Position numbers and translations under genes: made by a program. Positions 8,530 through 17,940 of a DNA stretch of 64,000 nt are shown one piece after another. Location: NCBI GenBank assembly GCA_017502875.1, contig JAFVUF010000024.1, positions 1-64,000 on the forward strand. Reading direction: 5' to 3'. The DNA comes from Clostridia bacterium (GTDB lineage Bacteria; Bacillota; Clostridia; Oscillospirales; CAG-272). The stretch's first letter is position 1; each line of letters opens with the position of its first letter. The notes below the pieces were generated by a model. That model did no database searches, was not told where the DNA came from, and saw only the letters and a program-made list of their open reading frames with translations.

Positions 8530-9969
8530 TCAGTCGAGACTTAAAACCTCGCTGTAAAGCTCGATATACGCTTTTGCAGAAACGTTCCAGGAAAAATCTA
8601 TCTTCATAATCTTTCCGCAGAGCTCTTTCCATTTGTCCTTGTAATCGCGGAAGAGGCCTTCGGCTTTTCTGAGGGTGTAGAGCATATCGTGTGCGTTGTA
8701 GTTTTTAAAGGTGAAGCCGTTTCCTTCTCCGGTTTCATCGTTGTAGTACTTTATAGTATCGTAAAGACCGCCTGTTTCACGTACCACGGGAACAGCTCCG
8801 TAGCGTGAGGCAATCATCTGCGCGAGTCCGCATGGCTCGCTCTTTGAGGGCATAAGGAATATGTCCGAGGCTCCGTAAATTTTCTTTGACAGCGCCTTGT
8901 CGTAAGCGATAATAGCCTTTACCTTTTCGGGATATTTTTCTTCAAGACGCTTAAAGAAGCTCTCAAAGCCCGGATCGCCCGTTCCGAGAACAACGAACTG
9001 AACGTCATCGTTTAAGAACTCATCTATTACCGCCGTAACAAGATCAAGTCCCTTGTGAGAGGTGAGTCTTGTTATCATTGAGATTACGGGAACGTCGGCT
9101 CTTTCGGGTAGATTAAGCTCCTTTTGAAGCGCGAGCTTATTTTTTACCTTTCCGCTTAGAGCGCGGTATTTTGCGTAAAGGTCGGGATCGGTAAGCGGAT
9201 TGTAGTAATTCTGATCGATACCGTTAATAATACCCGTTGTTTTAAAAGCGTACTGATTTATTATGTTGTGCAGACCCGCGGAATATTCTGGGGTGCATAT
9301 TTCCCTTGCGTACGTCGGGCTTACGGTTGTAAGTCTGTCGCAGCATACTATCGCGCCTTTCGTGAGGTTTATCGCCCCGTTGTAATCAACGATGGAGGCG
9401 TATTCGGGAGCGAGATCAAAAACGTCGCCGAGTATAAACGGGTCGTAAACTCCCTGATATTCTATGTTGTGAATGGAATGAATGACTCTTATCGGGCGGT
9501 AATTGTAGTTTTCCTTGCGGTATATCTGCTTTAAATATATACCGACAAGCGCCGACTGCCAATCGTTTGTATGAATTATATCGGGGAAGAAATCGACTCT
9601 GGGGAGCATATCAAGAACAGCCTTAGAGAAGAAGGCGTAGCGCTCTCCGTCGTCGAAGCTGCCGTAAAGTGAGGCGCGGTTGAAATAGTACTCGTTGTCT
9701 ACAAAGTAGAAAGTAACGCCGTTATATACGGTGGTATGAATTCCGCAGTACTGATTTCTCCAAGCAAGCTTTACGTTATAATCGCATACGTAGCTGATTT
9801 CCTTGAATTTATTTTTAACCGTGCCGTAGTAGGGAATAACCACTCTTGCGTCAACGCCCTTTTTAACAAGAGCTGCGGGGAGCGAGCCGATTACGTCGGC
9901 AAGACCTCCTGTTGAAGCAAAAGGAAGCGCCTCGGAGGCAACGAATAAAACCTTAAAATTGTTTGGCAT
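8530..9969 (-). CDS. glgA: Glycogen synthase (ADP-glucose, GT5)
   Basis: Transfers glucose from ADP-glucose to the growing alpha-1,4-glucan. The 479-residue length is standard. The N-terminal glucosyl-donor motif reads STGGLADV, whereas most bacterial enzymes have KTGGLADV, so the conserved lysine is replaced by serine (codon TCA). The C-terminal half keeps SKSEPCGLAQM (about 380) and RETGGLYDTI. It sits 26 bases downstream of glgD and is translated in the same operon. The rest of the fold is conserved, so it is expected to be active. Any effect of the Lys-to-Ser change on ADP-glucose affinity is unknown. Confidence 0.96.
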   Translation of the reverse strand: MPNNFKVLFVASEALPFASTGGLADVIGSLPAALVKKGVDARVVIPYYGTVKNKFKEISYVCDYNVKLAWRNQYCGIHTTVYNGVTFYFVDNEYYFNRASLYGSFDDGERYAFFSKAVLDMLPRVDFFPDIIHTNDWQSALVGIYLKQIYRKENYNYRPIRVIHSIHNIEYQGVYDPFILGDVFDLAPEYASIVDYNGAINLTKGAIVCCDRLTTVSPTYAREICTPEYSAGLHNIINQYAFKTTGIINGIDQNYYNPLTDPDLYAKYRALSGKVKNKLALQKELNLPERADVPVISMITRLTSHKGLDLVTAVIDEFLNDDVQFVVLGTGDPGFESFFKRLEEKYPEKVKAIIAYDKALSKKIYGASDIFLMPSKSEPCGLAQMIASRYGAVPVVRETGGLYDTIKYYNDETGEGNGFTFKNYNAHDMLYTLRKAEGLFRDYKDKWKELCGKIMKIDFSWNVSAKAYIELYSEVLSLD

Positions 9970-9995
9970 CCTTTAAAATCCTTTCTGTGAATGTC

Positions 9996-11129
9996 TTAAA
10001 TCATTCTGCCTTTTTCAACGTAAATAGGCATAGTTTCGTGTCCTGATAGGACTCTGCCGTCGCGAATTACGGCGTTTTTATCTGTAACGACGCAGTTAAG
10101 ATAGACGTTATTGCTTACGACGGTGTCTTGGAAAAGAATAGAGTTTTTAACGACTGCTCCACGACCTATCTTTACTCCTCTGAAAAGTATACAGTTATCA
10201 ACCTCTCCCTCAATAATGCAGCCGTCCGCGATAAGAGAGTTCGAAACGCAGGAGCCGTTTGCGTATTTGGTGGGAGGGGAATTTCTGACCTTAGTGAAAA
10301 CAGGACGGTCTGATATTCCGAACAGAGATTCTCTTGTGTCTCCGTTTTCAAGAAGCTGCATGCTTGTGGCAAAATAATCGTTGAATGAGGAGATGGTTGC
10401 GCTATAATCGGTATAATGGTATACCTGCATATTGAGCTTACCGATATTTTTTGCGATGATATCATGGCTGAAGCTCGTGTAATCGTGAGCTATCGCATCG
10501 TTTACAGTGCTTATAAGAAGGTCCTTGTTAATGACCCAAATATAGAGGCAGGCGTCTTTTTTGCCCTTCATATTCGGGGTTTCCTTATAAACGTCTGTTA
10601 TCTGACAGTTTTCATCTGACTCGAGAATGACTCTGCAGTCTGACATATTCGTATCAAGATCGACACTCTTTACGACCATTGTAATATCCGCGTTTGCGTC
10701 GGTATGATATTTAAGAAGCTTGTCAATATCAATATTACAGATAACGTCGCAGTCTGAAAGAACAACCAGATCCTCCCGAATATGACGGATAGAATGAATA
10801 ACGCTTTTCAGAGCCTCAAGACGTGTGTTGTAGAGCGAATTTGTAACGTTGGCGTATGCGGTTATATAAGGCGGCAGAATTTTTATTCCGCCCGTTCTTC
10901 TCGCAAGATCCCAGTCCTTCCCCGTTCCTATGTGGTCCATAAGCGAATGGTAGTTGTAATGCGCTATAACGTTAATATTAGTAATTCCAGAGTTCACCAT
11001 GTTGGAAAGCGCAAAGTCTATAAGACGGTAACGGCAAGCAAAGGGGATAGATGCCATCGTACGCTGTCTGGTGAGCTCGGTTATATTGTTGTCGTGAAGG
11101 TTAGAGAAAATAATTCCTGCTGCATTCAT
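9996..11129 (-). CDS. glgD: Glucose-1-phosphate adenylyltransferase subunit GlgD
   Basis: The non-canonical ADP-glucose pyrophosphorylase subunit found in Firmicutes, which partners with GlgC. The product is 377 aa and starts with a degenerate nucleotide-binding loop (AGIIFSNLHD) instead of the GlgC GGxGxRL motif. It continues with YRLIDFALSN and HIGTGKDWDLARRTGG, and ends in a left-handed beta-helix (about 280-370). The degenerate loop suggests a mainly regulatory or heterotetramer-supporting role, as known for Bacillus GlgD. It lies 38 bases after glgC and 26 before glgA. Confidence 0.95.
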   Translation of the reverse strand: MNAAGIIFSNLHDNNITELTRQRTMASIPFACRYRLIDFALSNMVNSGITNINVIAHYNYHSLMDHIGTGKDWDLARRTGGIKILPPYITAYANVTNSLYNTRLEALKSVIHSIRHIREDLVVLSDCDVICNIDIDKLLKYHTDANADITMVVKSVDLDTNMSDCRVILESDENCQITDVYKETPNMKGKKDACLYIWVINKDLLISTVNDAIAHDYTSFSHDIIAKNIGKLNMQVYHYTDYSATISSFNDYFATSMQLLENGDTRESLFGISDRPVFTKVRNSPPTKYANGSCVSNSLIADGCIIEGEVDNCILFRGVKIGRGAVVKNSILFQDTVVSNNVYLNCVVTDKNAVIRDGRVLSGHETMPIYVEKGRMI

Positions 11130-11167
11130 AAGTATTTAACCGTGATTCCTTTCGTATCGATTTCTTC

Positions 11168-12370
11168 TTAAGCCTTGCTTGAAAGAGTTTCGGCGTTAAC
11201 CATAGCGCCAACCTCAATTATATCGTCCTTGTTGACCGTAAGGTTACTACCGATTACTGTAATGCCCTTTGCCGTTTTCTTAGGAGAGCCGATATGGGCG
11301 TTCTTTTTGATAACGGTGTCGCTGTCAATTATTGAATACTCAACCGTAGCGCCGTCCTCAATAACTACTCCGGGCAGAATTACGCTATCTATAATCTTTG
11401 CGCCCTTTCCAACCACAACTGAATTGAAGATTACGGAATCCTTTACAAGACCGTTTATTTTACAGCCCTCAGTTATGATGGAATTCTCGACAAAAGAGCC
11501 CTTGTCGGCAAAGTGAGGCGGGAGAGGGTTGTTACGGAAGAAAATGCGCCACGCTCTGTCGTGAATATTGAAAACGGGCTGATCGCCTAAAAGATCCATA
11601 TTTGCTTCCCAAAGGCTCGCTATCGTTCCTACGTCCTTCCAGTAGCCCTCGAAGTCGTAAGCGTACATTTTTTCGCCCGCTTTGAGCATTTCGGGAATAA
11701 TATTTTTACCGAAGTCGTTTGAGGAATTGGGATTAGCCTCATCGGCGATGAGGTAATCGAAAAGCGTATTCTTGTTGAAAATGTAAATACCCATAGAAGC
11801 CTTGGTGCTTTTGGGGTGCTTAGGCTTTTCCTCAAACTCAAAGATAGAGCCGTCGGGATTGGTGTTCATAATACCGAAGCGGCTTGCTTCCTCAAGGGAA
11901 ACGTCCAGAACCGCAATGGTGCACGCAGCGCCCTTTTCCTTGTGGAACTGAAGCATTGCGTTATAGTCCATCTTGTAGATATGGTCTCCGGAAAGGATAA
12001 TAACGTAATCGGGATCGTAAAGGTCGATAAAGTTGATGTTCTGGTATATGGCGTTTGCGGTGCCTTTATACCATTCAGAGCTATCATGTCCCTGATATGG
12101 CGGAAGAACTCTTACTCCGCCGTAGACACGGTCAAGATCCCACGGCTCTCCGTTCCCGATGTATTCATTGAGAACAAGCGGCTGATACTGCGTCAGAACA
12201 CCGACTGTGTCAATGCCTGAATTTATGCAGTTAGAAAGCGGGAAATCAATTATTCGGTATTTACCGCCGAAGGGCACGGCAGGCTTTGCGGTTTTTTCTG
12301 TAAGCGTATACAGACGGCTGCCCTGACCGCCTGCCAAAAGCATAGCTACGCATTCTTTTTTCTTAAACAT
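11168..12370 (-). CDS. glgC: Glucose-1-phosphate adenylyltransferase GlgC
   Basis: Makes ADP-glucose and PPi from glucose-1-phosphate and ATP, the committed step of glycogen synthesis. The 400-residue product has the catalytic loop [13 protein letters not shown] (about 12-24), [15 protein letters not shown], the [11 protein letters not shown] metal/base region (about 143), [11 protein letters not shown], and a C-terminal beta-helix with hexapeptide-like repeats (about 300-380). The upstream ribosome binding site is GGAGG. Second gene of the operon after glgB, separated by a 60-base spacer with two small hairpins. Confidence 0.97.
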   Translation of the reverse strand: MFKKKECVAMLLAGGQGSRLYTLTEKTAKPAVPFGGKYRIIDFPLSNCINSGIDTVGVLTQYQPLVLNEYIGNGEPWDLDRVYGGVRVLPPYQGHDSSEWYKGTANAIYQNINFIDLYDPDYVIILSGDHIYKMDYNAMLQFHKEKGAACTIAVLDVSLEEASRFGIMNTNPDGSIFEFEEKPKHPKSTKASMGIYIFNKNTLFDYLIADEANPNSSNDFGKNIIPEMLKAGEKMYAYDFEGYWKDVGTIASLWEANMDLLGDQPVFNIHDRAWRIFFRNNPLPPHFADKGSFVENSIITEGCKINGLVKDSVIFNSVVVGKGAKIIDSVILPGVVIEDGATVEYSIIDSDTVIKKNAHIGSPKKTAKGITVIGSNLTVNKDDIIEVGAMVNAETLSSKA

Positions 12371-12398
12371 AAAACCTCCGAAGTTATATAATGATTAT

Positions 12399-12434
12399 TT
12401 ACGGACGTACCGTAATTAACAGTCAAGCTGTTAA
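12399..12434. repeat. Two small adjacent hairpins in the glgB-glgC spacer
   Basis: TTACGG/CCGTAA (12399-12415) and TTAACAG/CTGTTAA (12416-12434) abut each other, the second overlapping the glgB stop region. Neither has a U tract. They may be RNA processing or stability elements that set the glgB:glgC ratio; this is inference. Confidence 0.55.
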
Positions 12435-14380
12435 ATAATTATCTCCTCATCGCTGCCCGGCACGAAATAAGCGGCTGAAAGCGGCGGCAGAGAGAAGCTG
12501 GCGGAGCCGTTTTCAAAGATAAGCTCCTGCGGTATGTCATCATGACCGCCGAAGCGCTTGTCCTCGGAAAAGAAGGCGCAACGCCATTTAAGGTCCTTGG
12601 TTTTAGCGGTATTTGACGGTTTAAAAGACTCCTCGGGGAGATTAAATCTGTAATTACTTACGTAAGCTCCGGAAAAATTAAACAGGCAGATAATTCTGTT
12701 GCCTTTAACACCGATACGCTCATATCCGAGAAGATTGAGATTTGATTCATCAGGTATTATCCAGCGGAAGCCGTCCCACGAGAAATCATCCTGCCACAAG
12801 GCGTTGTGTTCAAGATAAAAATGGTTCAGATTTGCGGTGTATTCCTGAAGCTTTTTATGAGTATCGTAATCAAGCATAAACCATTCAAGCTGATTTTCGT
12901 AGTCCCATTCCCTGAACTGTCCGTATTCCGTTCCCATAAACATCATCTTTTTTCCGGGATGAGCCATCATATGAGCCATAAAGAGTCTGATACCCTTAAA
13001 CTTGTCCTCGTATGATCCGTGCATTTTATCTATTAAGGAAAGCTTTCCGTGAACGACCTCGTCGTGTGAAACGGGGAGAATGAAGTTCTCACTGAAAGAA
13101 TACATCATAGAAAAATTAAGCTTTGCATGCTTGTACTTACGGAAGAACGGGTCAGTGGCAACGTAATCGTACATGTCGTTTGCCCAGCCCATATTCCATT
13201 TGAAATTGAAGCCTAAGCCACCGTCCGAGGGCGGCGAGGTTATCTTTGACCACGAGGTGGATTCCTCGGCAATCATCAGAACGTCAGGGTGTCTTGAAAG
13301 CACCTCTTGGTTAAGCTTTCGGAAGAACGCAATCGCTTCAAGGTTTTTATTATCTCCGTAGGAGTTTGGAACCCATTCACCCGGACGCTTGTCAAAGTCA
13401 AGATAGAGCATTGCGGCTACGGCGTCTATTCTGAGACCGTCGATGTGGTACTTTTCAATCCAGAACAGAGCGCTTGAAATTAGGAATGACTGAACCTCGT
13501 TTCTGCCTACGTCGAAGTATCTCGTTCCCCAGCCCTCGTTTTCAACCCTGTCGTTACCCTGATATTCGTATAGCCTCGTTCCGTCGAACTTATATAAGCC
13601 ATGCTCGTCCTTTGGAAAGTGCGCGGGAACCCAGTCGAGTATTACTCCGATACCGTTTTTGTGAAGGGTATCTACGAAGTACATAAAATCTTCGGGTGAG
13701 CCGAAGCGCGAGGTAGGAGAAAAGTATGAGCAGACCTGATACCCCCACGAGCCGTCGTACGGATATTCGGTTATCGGAAGCAGCTCAACGTGAGTGTATC
13801 CCATCTGCTTTACGTAAGGAACGAGCTGATCGGCTATCTCTCTGTAATTAAGATAGGCGTCGGGATTATCCTTAGTGGTTTTTCCGTCGCGGGTACGCCA
13901 AGACGCGAGATGTATCTCGTAAATGTTTATCGGACACGCGAATTTACCTTTTTCGTTTATTCTGATGTCCTTTCTCCTGTGAGCGAACCAGCCTGCGTCC
14001 TTCCATTTGTATTTAGGGAATTTTGCCACGACGGAAGCTGTTTTATCGAGCGTTTGAGACCTTGTGGCGTAAGGGTCTGCTTTAAGAACCGTATTTCCGT
14101 TATGGGTAATTGCGTACTTGTAGGTCGAGCCGAGAGGTAAGTCCTTAGCGGGAAGCTTAATGCTCCATACGCCCATGTTGGTTTCCTTACACATCAGGTG
14201 GCTTTCTCTATTCCAGAGGTTGAAGTCTCCGCACAAGGCTACCGAATCGGCATTCGGCGCCCAGACTCTGAAAACTGCCGACTGACCTACGAAATGTAAG
14301 CCCAGATATTTGTAAGCGAAATAATTCGTTCCTTGATGGAACAGATATGCGGGTAATTCGCCTGTTTTTTTACTTGCCAA
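12431..14380 (-). CDS. glgB: 1,4-alpha-glucan branching enzyme
   Basis: A GH13 enzyme that cuts alpha-1,4 chains and rejoins them as alpha-1,6 branches. After an N-terminal CBM48 domain (about 25-120), the barrel shows DWVPAHFP, GLRIDAVAA (nucleophile Asp), IAEEST (acid/base Glu) and PVSHDEVVHG. The annotated start is a TTG at 14380, because GGAAGGAG sits 7 bases upstream of it. The upstream in-frame ATG at 14407 would place this Shine-Dalgarno inside the gene. The resulting protein is 649 aa beginning MASKKTG. It is the first gene of the glycogen operon and follows a near-consensus promoter. Confidence 0.95.
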   Translation of the reverse strand: MASKKTGELPAYLFHQGTNYFAYKYLGLHFVGQSAVFRVWAPNADSVALCGDFNLWNRESHLMCKETNMGVWSIKLPAKDLPLGSTYKYAITHNGNTVLKADPYATRSQTLDKTASVVAKFPKYKWKDAGWFAHRRKDIRINEKGKFACPINIYEIHLASWRTRDGKTTKDNPDAYLNYREIADQLVPYVKQMGYTHVELLPITEYPYDGSWGYQVCSYFSPTSRFGSPEDFMYFVDTLHKNGIGVILDWVPAHFPKDEHGLYKFDGTRLYEYQGNDRVENEGWGTRYFDVGRNEVQSFLISSALFWIEKYHIDGLRIDAVAAMLYLDFDKRPGEWVPNSYGDNKNLEAIAFFRKLNQEVLSRHPDVLMIAEESTSWSKITSPPSDGGLGFNFKWNMGWANDMYDYVATDPFFRKYKHAKLNFSMMYSFSENFILPVSHDEVVHGKLSLIDKMHGSYEDKFKGIRLFMAHMMAHPGKKMMFMGTEYGQFREWDYENQLEWFMLDYDTHKKLQEYTANLNHFYLEHNALWQDDFSWDGFRWIIPDESNLNLLGYERIGVKGNRIICLFNFSGAYVSNYRFNLPEESFKPSNTAKTKDLKWRCAFFSEDKRFGGHDDIPQELIFENGSASFSLPPLSAAYFVPGSDEEIII

Positions 14381-14438
14381 TTCATTTCTCCTTCCGATTT
14401 TTTGCAAAAATATCGCAGTTTATTAGTTTAGTAATTTT

Positions 14439-14467
14439 ATTATACAACTAAAATAATACTGTGTCAA
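14439..14467 (-). promoter_or_regulatory. Sigma-A promoter of the glycogen operon
   Basis: On the minus strand TTGACA (14467-14462) and TATAAT (14444-14439) are separated by exactly 17 bases. Consensus boxes imply strong basal transcription. No clear CcpA cre-like palindrome is seen beside it. Confidence 0.9.
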
Positions 14468-14573
14468 GAGTTTTTTGTTAAAAATAACACAATTTGATAC
14501 TAAATATTATGTAAAAAATTGGCTAAATGTAGTAAAAAATGCCAATAAAAATGGATAAACTATTACGGGGCGC

Positions 14574-14870
14574 CTAATTATTAACGTTTTTTCTTTCTTT
14601 TCTTGTCATATACATAAGCCTTGTGGCGTCGCCTCCGCGTAAATGGCGTTCTGATTTGTTTCTTTCAAGCACCTCTCTGACAGAAGCGTAAAGCGCCGGA
14701 TTTACGTGTCTTAGCTTTTCCGCAACGTCCTTATGTACGGTGGATTTTGACAGCTCGAAGCGGATAGCGGTAGCCCTTACTGTTTCTCCTGTCTTAATTA
14801 TGTGCCGAGCGAGAAGCTCGCAGCGGTCCTGAGAAATACCGTTACACGAAGCGATAGGGGAGTGCGACAT
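14574..14870 (-). CDS. spoIIID: Stage III sporulation transcriptional regulator SpoIIID
   Basis: A 98-residue DNA-binding protein that switches mother-cell transcription from sigma-E to sigma-K programmes in endospore formers. The helix-turn-helix is visible at about residues 33-55 (TAIRFELSKSTVHKD), followed by the family signature ERNKSERHLRGGDATRLMYM (about 68-88). GGAGG precedes the ATG. It is a single gene between the glycogen operon and groEL. Its presence shows the organism carries a sporulation programme, consistent with sigK at 56.5 kb. Upstream, a CATATAAT-like -10 box (minus strand, near 14930) could be a sigma-E type promoter, but the -35 is unclear. Confidence 0.95.
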   Translation of the reverse strand: MSHSPIASCNGISQDRCELLARHIIKTGETVRATAIRFELSKSTVHKDVAEKLRHVNPALYASVREVLERNKSERHLRGGDATRLMYMTRKERKNVNN

Positions 14871-14950
14871 ATATTTTATCCTCCGAAAGTAAAAAAATAA
14901 TATTATTTTTTAAACTTCCGTTTTCTAGATTATATGCCAGATAAACAAAT

Positions 14951-14986
14951 AAAAGACCGACGAAAATATCGTCGGTCTTTTTGTGG
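14951..14986 (-). terminator. Terminator downstream of groEL
   Basis: Perfect stem AAGACCGACGA / TCGTCGGTCTT with a 6-base loop and T runs on both sides. It ends the groES-groEL transcript and insulates spoIIID. Confidence 0.85.
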
Positions 14987-14990
14987 TTTG

Positions 14991-16774
<1,784 letters not shown>

Positions 16775-16781
16775 TCAATGC

Positions 16782-17069
16782 TTAGTCGATGACGATAGCG
16801 AGAATATCGTTCTGCTTAACGATGATGTATTCCTCGCCGTCGCACTTGACTTCCGTTCCGGAATATTTGCTGGTGAGAACCTTATCTCCCACCTTAACGG
16901 TCATTTCTATTTCCTTGCCGTCAACTATCCCGCCGGGACCTACGGCAACAACCTCGGCTACCTGAGGCTTTTCCTTTGCGCTTTCAGCAATGAAAAGTCC
17001 GCTTTTGGTGGTCTCCTCAGCCTTGGTCATCTTAATAACAACTCTGTCTGCGAGTGGCTTGATTGTCAT
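16782..17069 (-). CDS. groES: Co-chaperonin GroES
   Basis: The 95-residue heptameric lid of the GroEL chamber. The N-terminal IKPLADRVVIKM, the mobile loop ETTKSGLFIAESAKEKPQ (about 18-35) and the C-terminal DILAIV are all standard. GGAGGTACTG lies just upstream of the ATG. First gene of the groESL operon, with a CIRCE operator in its leader, so expression should be HrcA-repressed and heat-inducible. Confidence 0.99.
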   Translation of the reverse strand: MTIKPLADRVVIKMTKAEETTKSGLFIAESAKEKPQVAEVVAVGPGGIVDGKEIEMTVKVGDKVLTSKYSGTEVKCDGEEYIIVKQNDILAIVID

Positions 17070-17092
17070 ATTTCAGTACCTCCGTTTAATTT

Positions 17093-17119
17093 TTAGCACT
17101 CAAAGCATACAAGTGCTAA
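17093..17119. promoter_or_regulatory. CIRCE element (HrcA operator)
   Basis: TTAGCACTC-N9-AAGTGCTAA, with one mismatch in the second arm to the consensus TTAGCACTC-N9-GAGTGCTAA. It lies between the groES promoter and start codon, the standard position for HrcA control. hrcA itself is not in the window. Confidence 0.95.
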
Positions 17120-17130
17120 CGCTAATTGAT

Positions 17131-17158
17131 ATTTTACTCATTTACATAGAAAATGCAA
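17131..17158 (-). promoter_or_regulatory. Probable sigma-A promoter of groESL
   Basis: On the minus strand TTGCAT (17158-17153) and TAAAAT (17136-17131) are spaced by 16 bases, immediately upstream of CIRCE. Confidence 0.65.
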
Positions 17159-17271
17159 TAGGTTTATCTGATATTTCACATATATTTAACAAATTTTATC
17201 ATTTTTAATCACCGCATATACCGCGCATAAATTTTTATATGAAATAAAATCGGAAAATATGAAAAACACTA

Positions 17272-17299
17272 TTGACAAAAAGGTGAATTATGATATAAT
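17272..17299 (+). promoter_or_regulatory. Sigma-A promoter of the metal-resistance operon
   Basis: TTGACA (17272-17277) and TATAAT (17294-17299), 16-bp spacing. The expected start of transcription falls at about 17306, inside the palindromic operator. Confidence 0.88.
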
Positions 17300-17306
17300 G
17301 AACATA

Positions 17307-17320
17307 TGAACAACTGTTCA
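17307..17320. promoter_or_regulatory. ArsR/SmtB-family operator
   Basis: TGAACA-AC-TGTTCA is a perfect 6-2-6 palindrome directly after the -10 box, with another TGAACA half-site at 17299-17304. It resembles operators of CadC/CzrA-type metal sensors. Repressor bound here would block transcription initiation. Confidence 0.75.
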
Positions 17321-17344
17321 ATTAAATCAAATTGGGGTACTGTA

Positions 17345-17701
17345 ATGGAAAAGGAAGATATAGCATGCGAATTCCTTCACGCGCATATCGAAACGGTTGA
17401 AAGGGTGTCGTCCTCAACGCCGAAGCATGAGAAGCTTAATATAATATCTGAGCTTTTCAAGGTTTTCGGCGACACTACACGTTTGAAAATACTGTACGCG
17501 CTTTTTGAAAGTGAGCTGTGCGTATGTGATATTGCGCTGATAGTCGGAATGTCAAGCTCTGCTGTTTCGCACCAATTAAGAATATTGAAGCAAGCGAGAC
17601 TTGTGGATTACCGCAGGGAAGGGAAGGCTGTTTTTTACAGTCTTGCCGATGAGCATGTCAGAACAATGCTCGGTCAGGCGTCCGAGCATATTGACGAATA
17701 A
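17345..17701 (+). CDS. ArsR/SmtB-family metal-responsive repressor
   Basis: A winged-helix sensor that leaves DNA when it binds metal, probably autoregulating this operon. In the 118-residue product, FGDTTRLKILYAL and SELCVCDIA (the two-Cys metal-site region of CadC-like sensors) precede the recognition helix SSSAVSHQLRILKQARLV and wing RREGKAVFYSL. The reading frame stays open back to an ATG at 17306. That ATG lies on the expected transcription start and inside the operator, so the ATG at 17345, preceded by a weak GGGG, is preferred. It shares an operon with an HMA protein and a P1B-ATPase. The ligand is probably Cd, Zn or Pb; sequence alone does not decide. Confidence 0.88.
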   Translation: MEKEDIACEFLHAHIETVERVSSSTPKHEKLNIISELFKVFGDTTRLKILYALFESELCVCDIALIVGMSSSAVSHQLRILKQARLVDYRREGKAVFYSLADEHVRTMLGQASEHIDE

Positions 17702-17718
17702 TGAAAAAGGAGACAGAT

Positions 17719-17940
17719 ATGAAATACGTATTCAGAATGGAAGACCTCGAATGCGCTCATTGCGCAGCGAAAATGGAAAGGGAGATAAGTAAGCTTGACG
17801 GTGTTATTTCTGTAAACGTTAGCTTTCTTGCTCAAAAAATGACGCTGGAATGTGATGAGGAAAATAAACCTGATATTTTTAGCAAAGCCAAGGCTATATG
17901 TAAAAGGATAGAGCCTGATTGCGTTTTAGTTGAGAGATGA
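17719..17940 (+). CDS. Free-standing heavy-metal-associated (HMA) domain protein
   Basis: A 73-residue copper-chaperone-like ferredoxin fold. The metal motif is MEDLECAHCAAKME (Cys about 12 and 15), with a KLDGVISVNVSF second strand typical of HMA domains. The ATG at 17719 is chosen because AAAGGAG lies 6 bases upstream; a longer frame begins at 17701 within the arsR stop. It overlaps the ATPase gene by 4 bases (ATGA), implying translational coupling. The ATPase lacks its usual N-terminal HMA domain, so this protein probably supplies it in trans. Confidence 0.88.
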   Translation: MKYVFRMEDLECAHCAAKMEREISKLDGVISVNVSFLAQKMTLECDEENKPDIFSKAKAICKRIEPDCVLVER

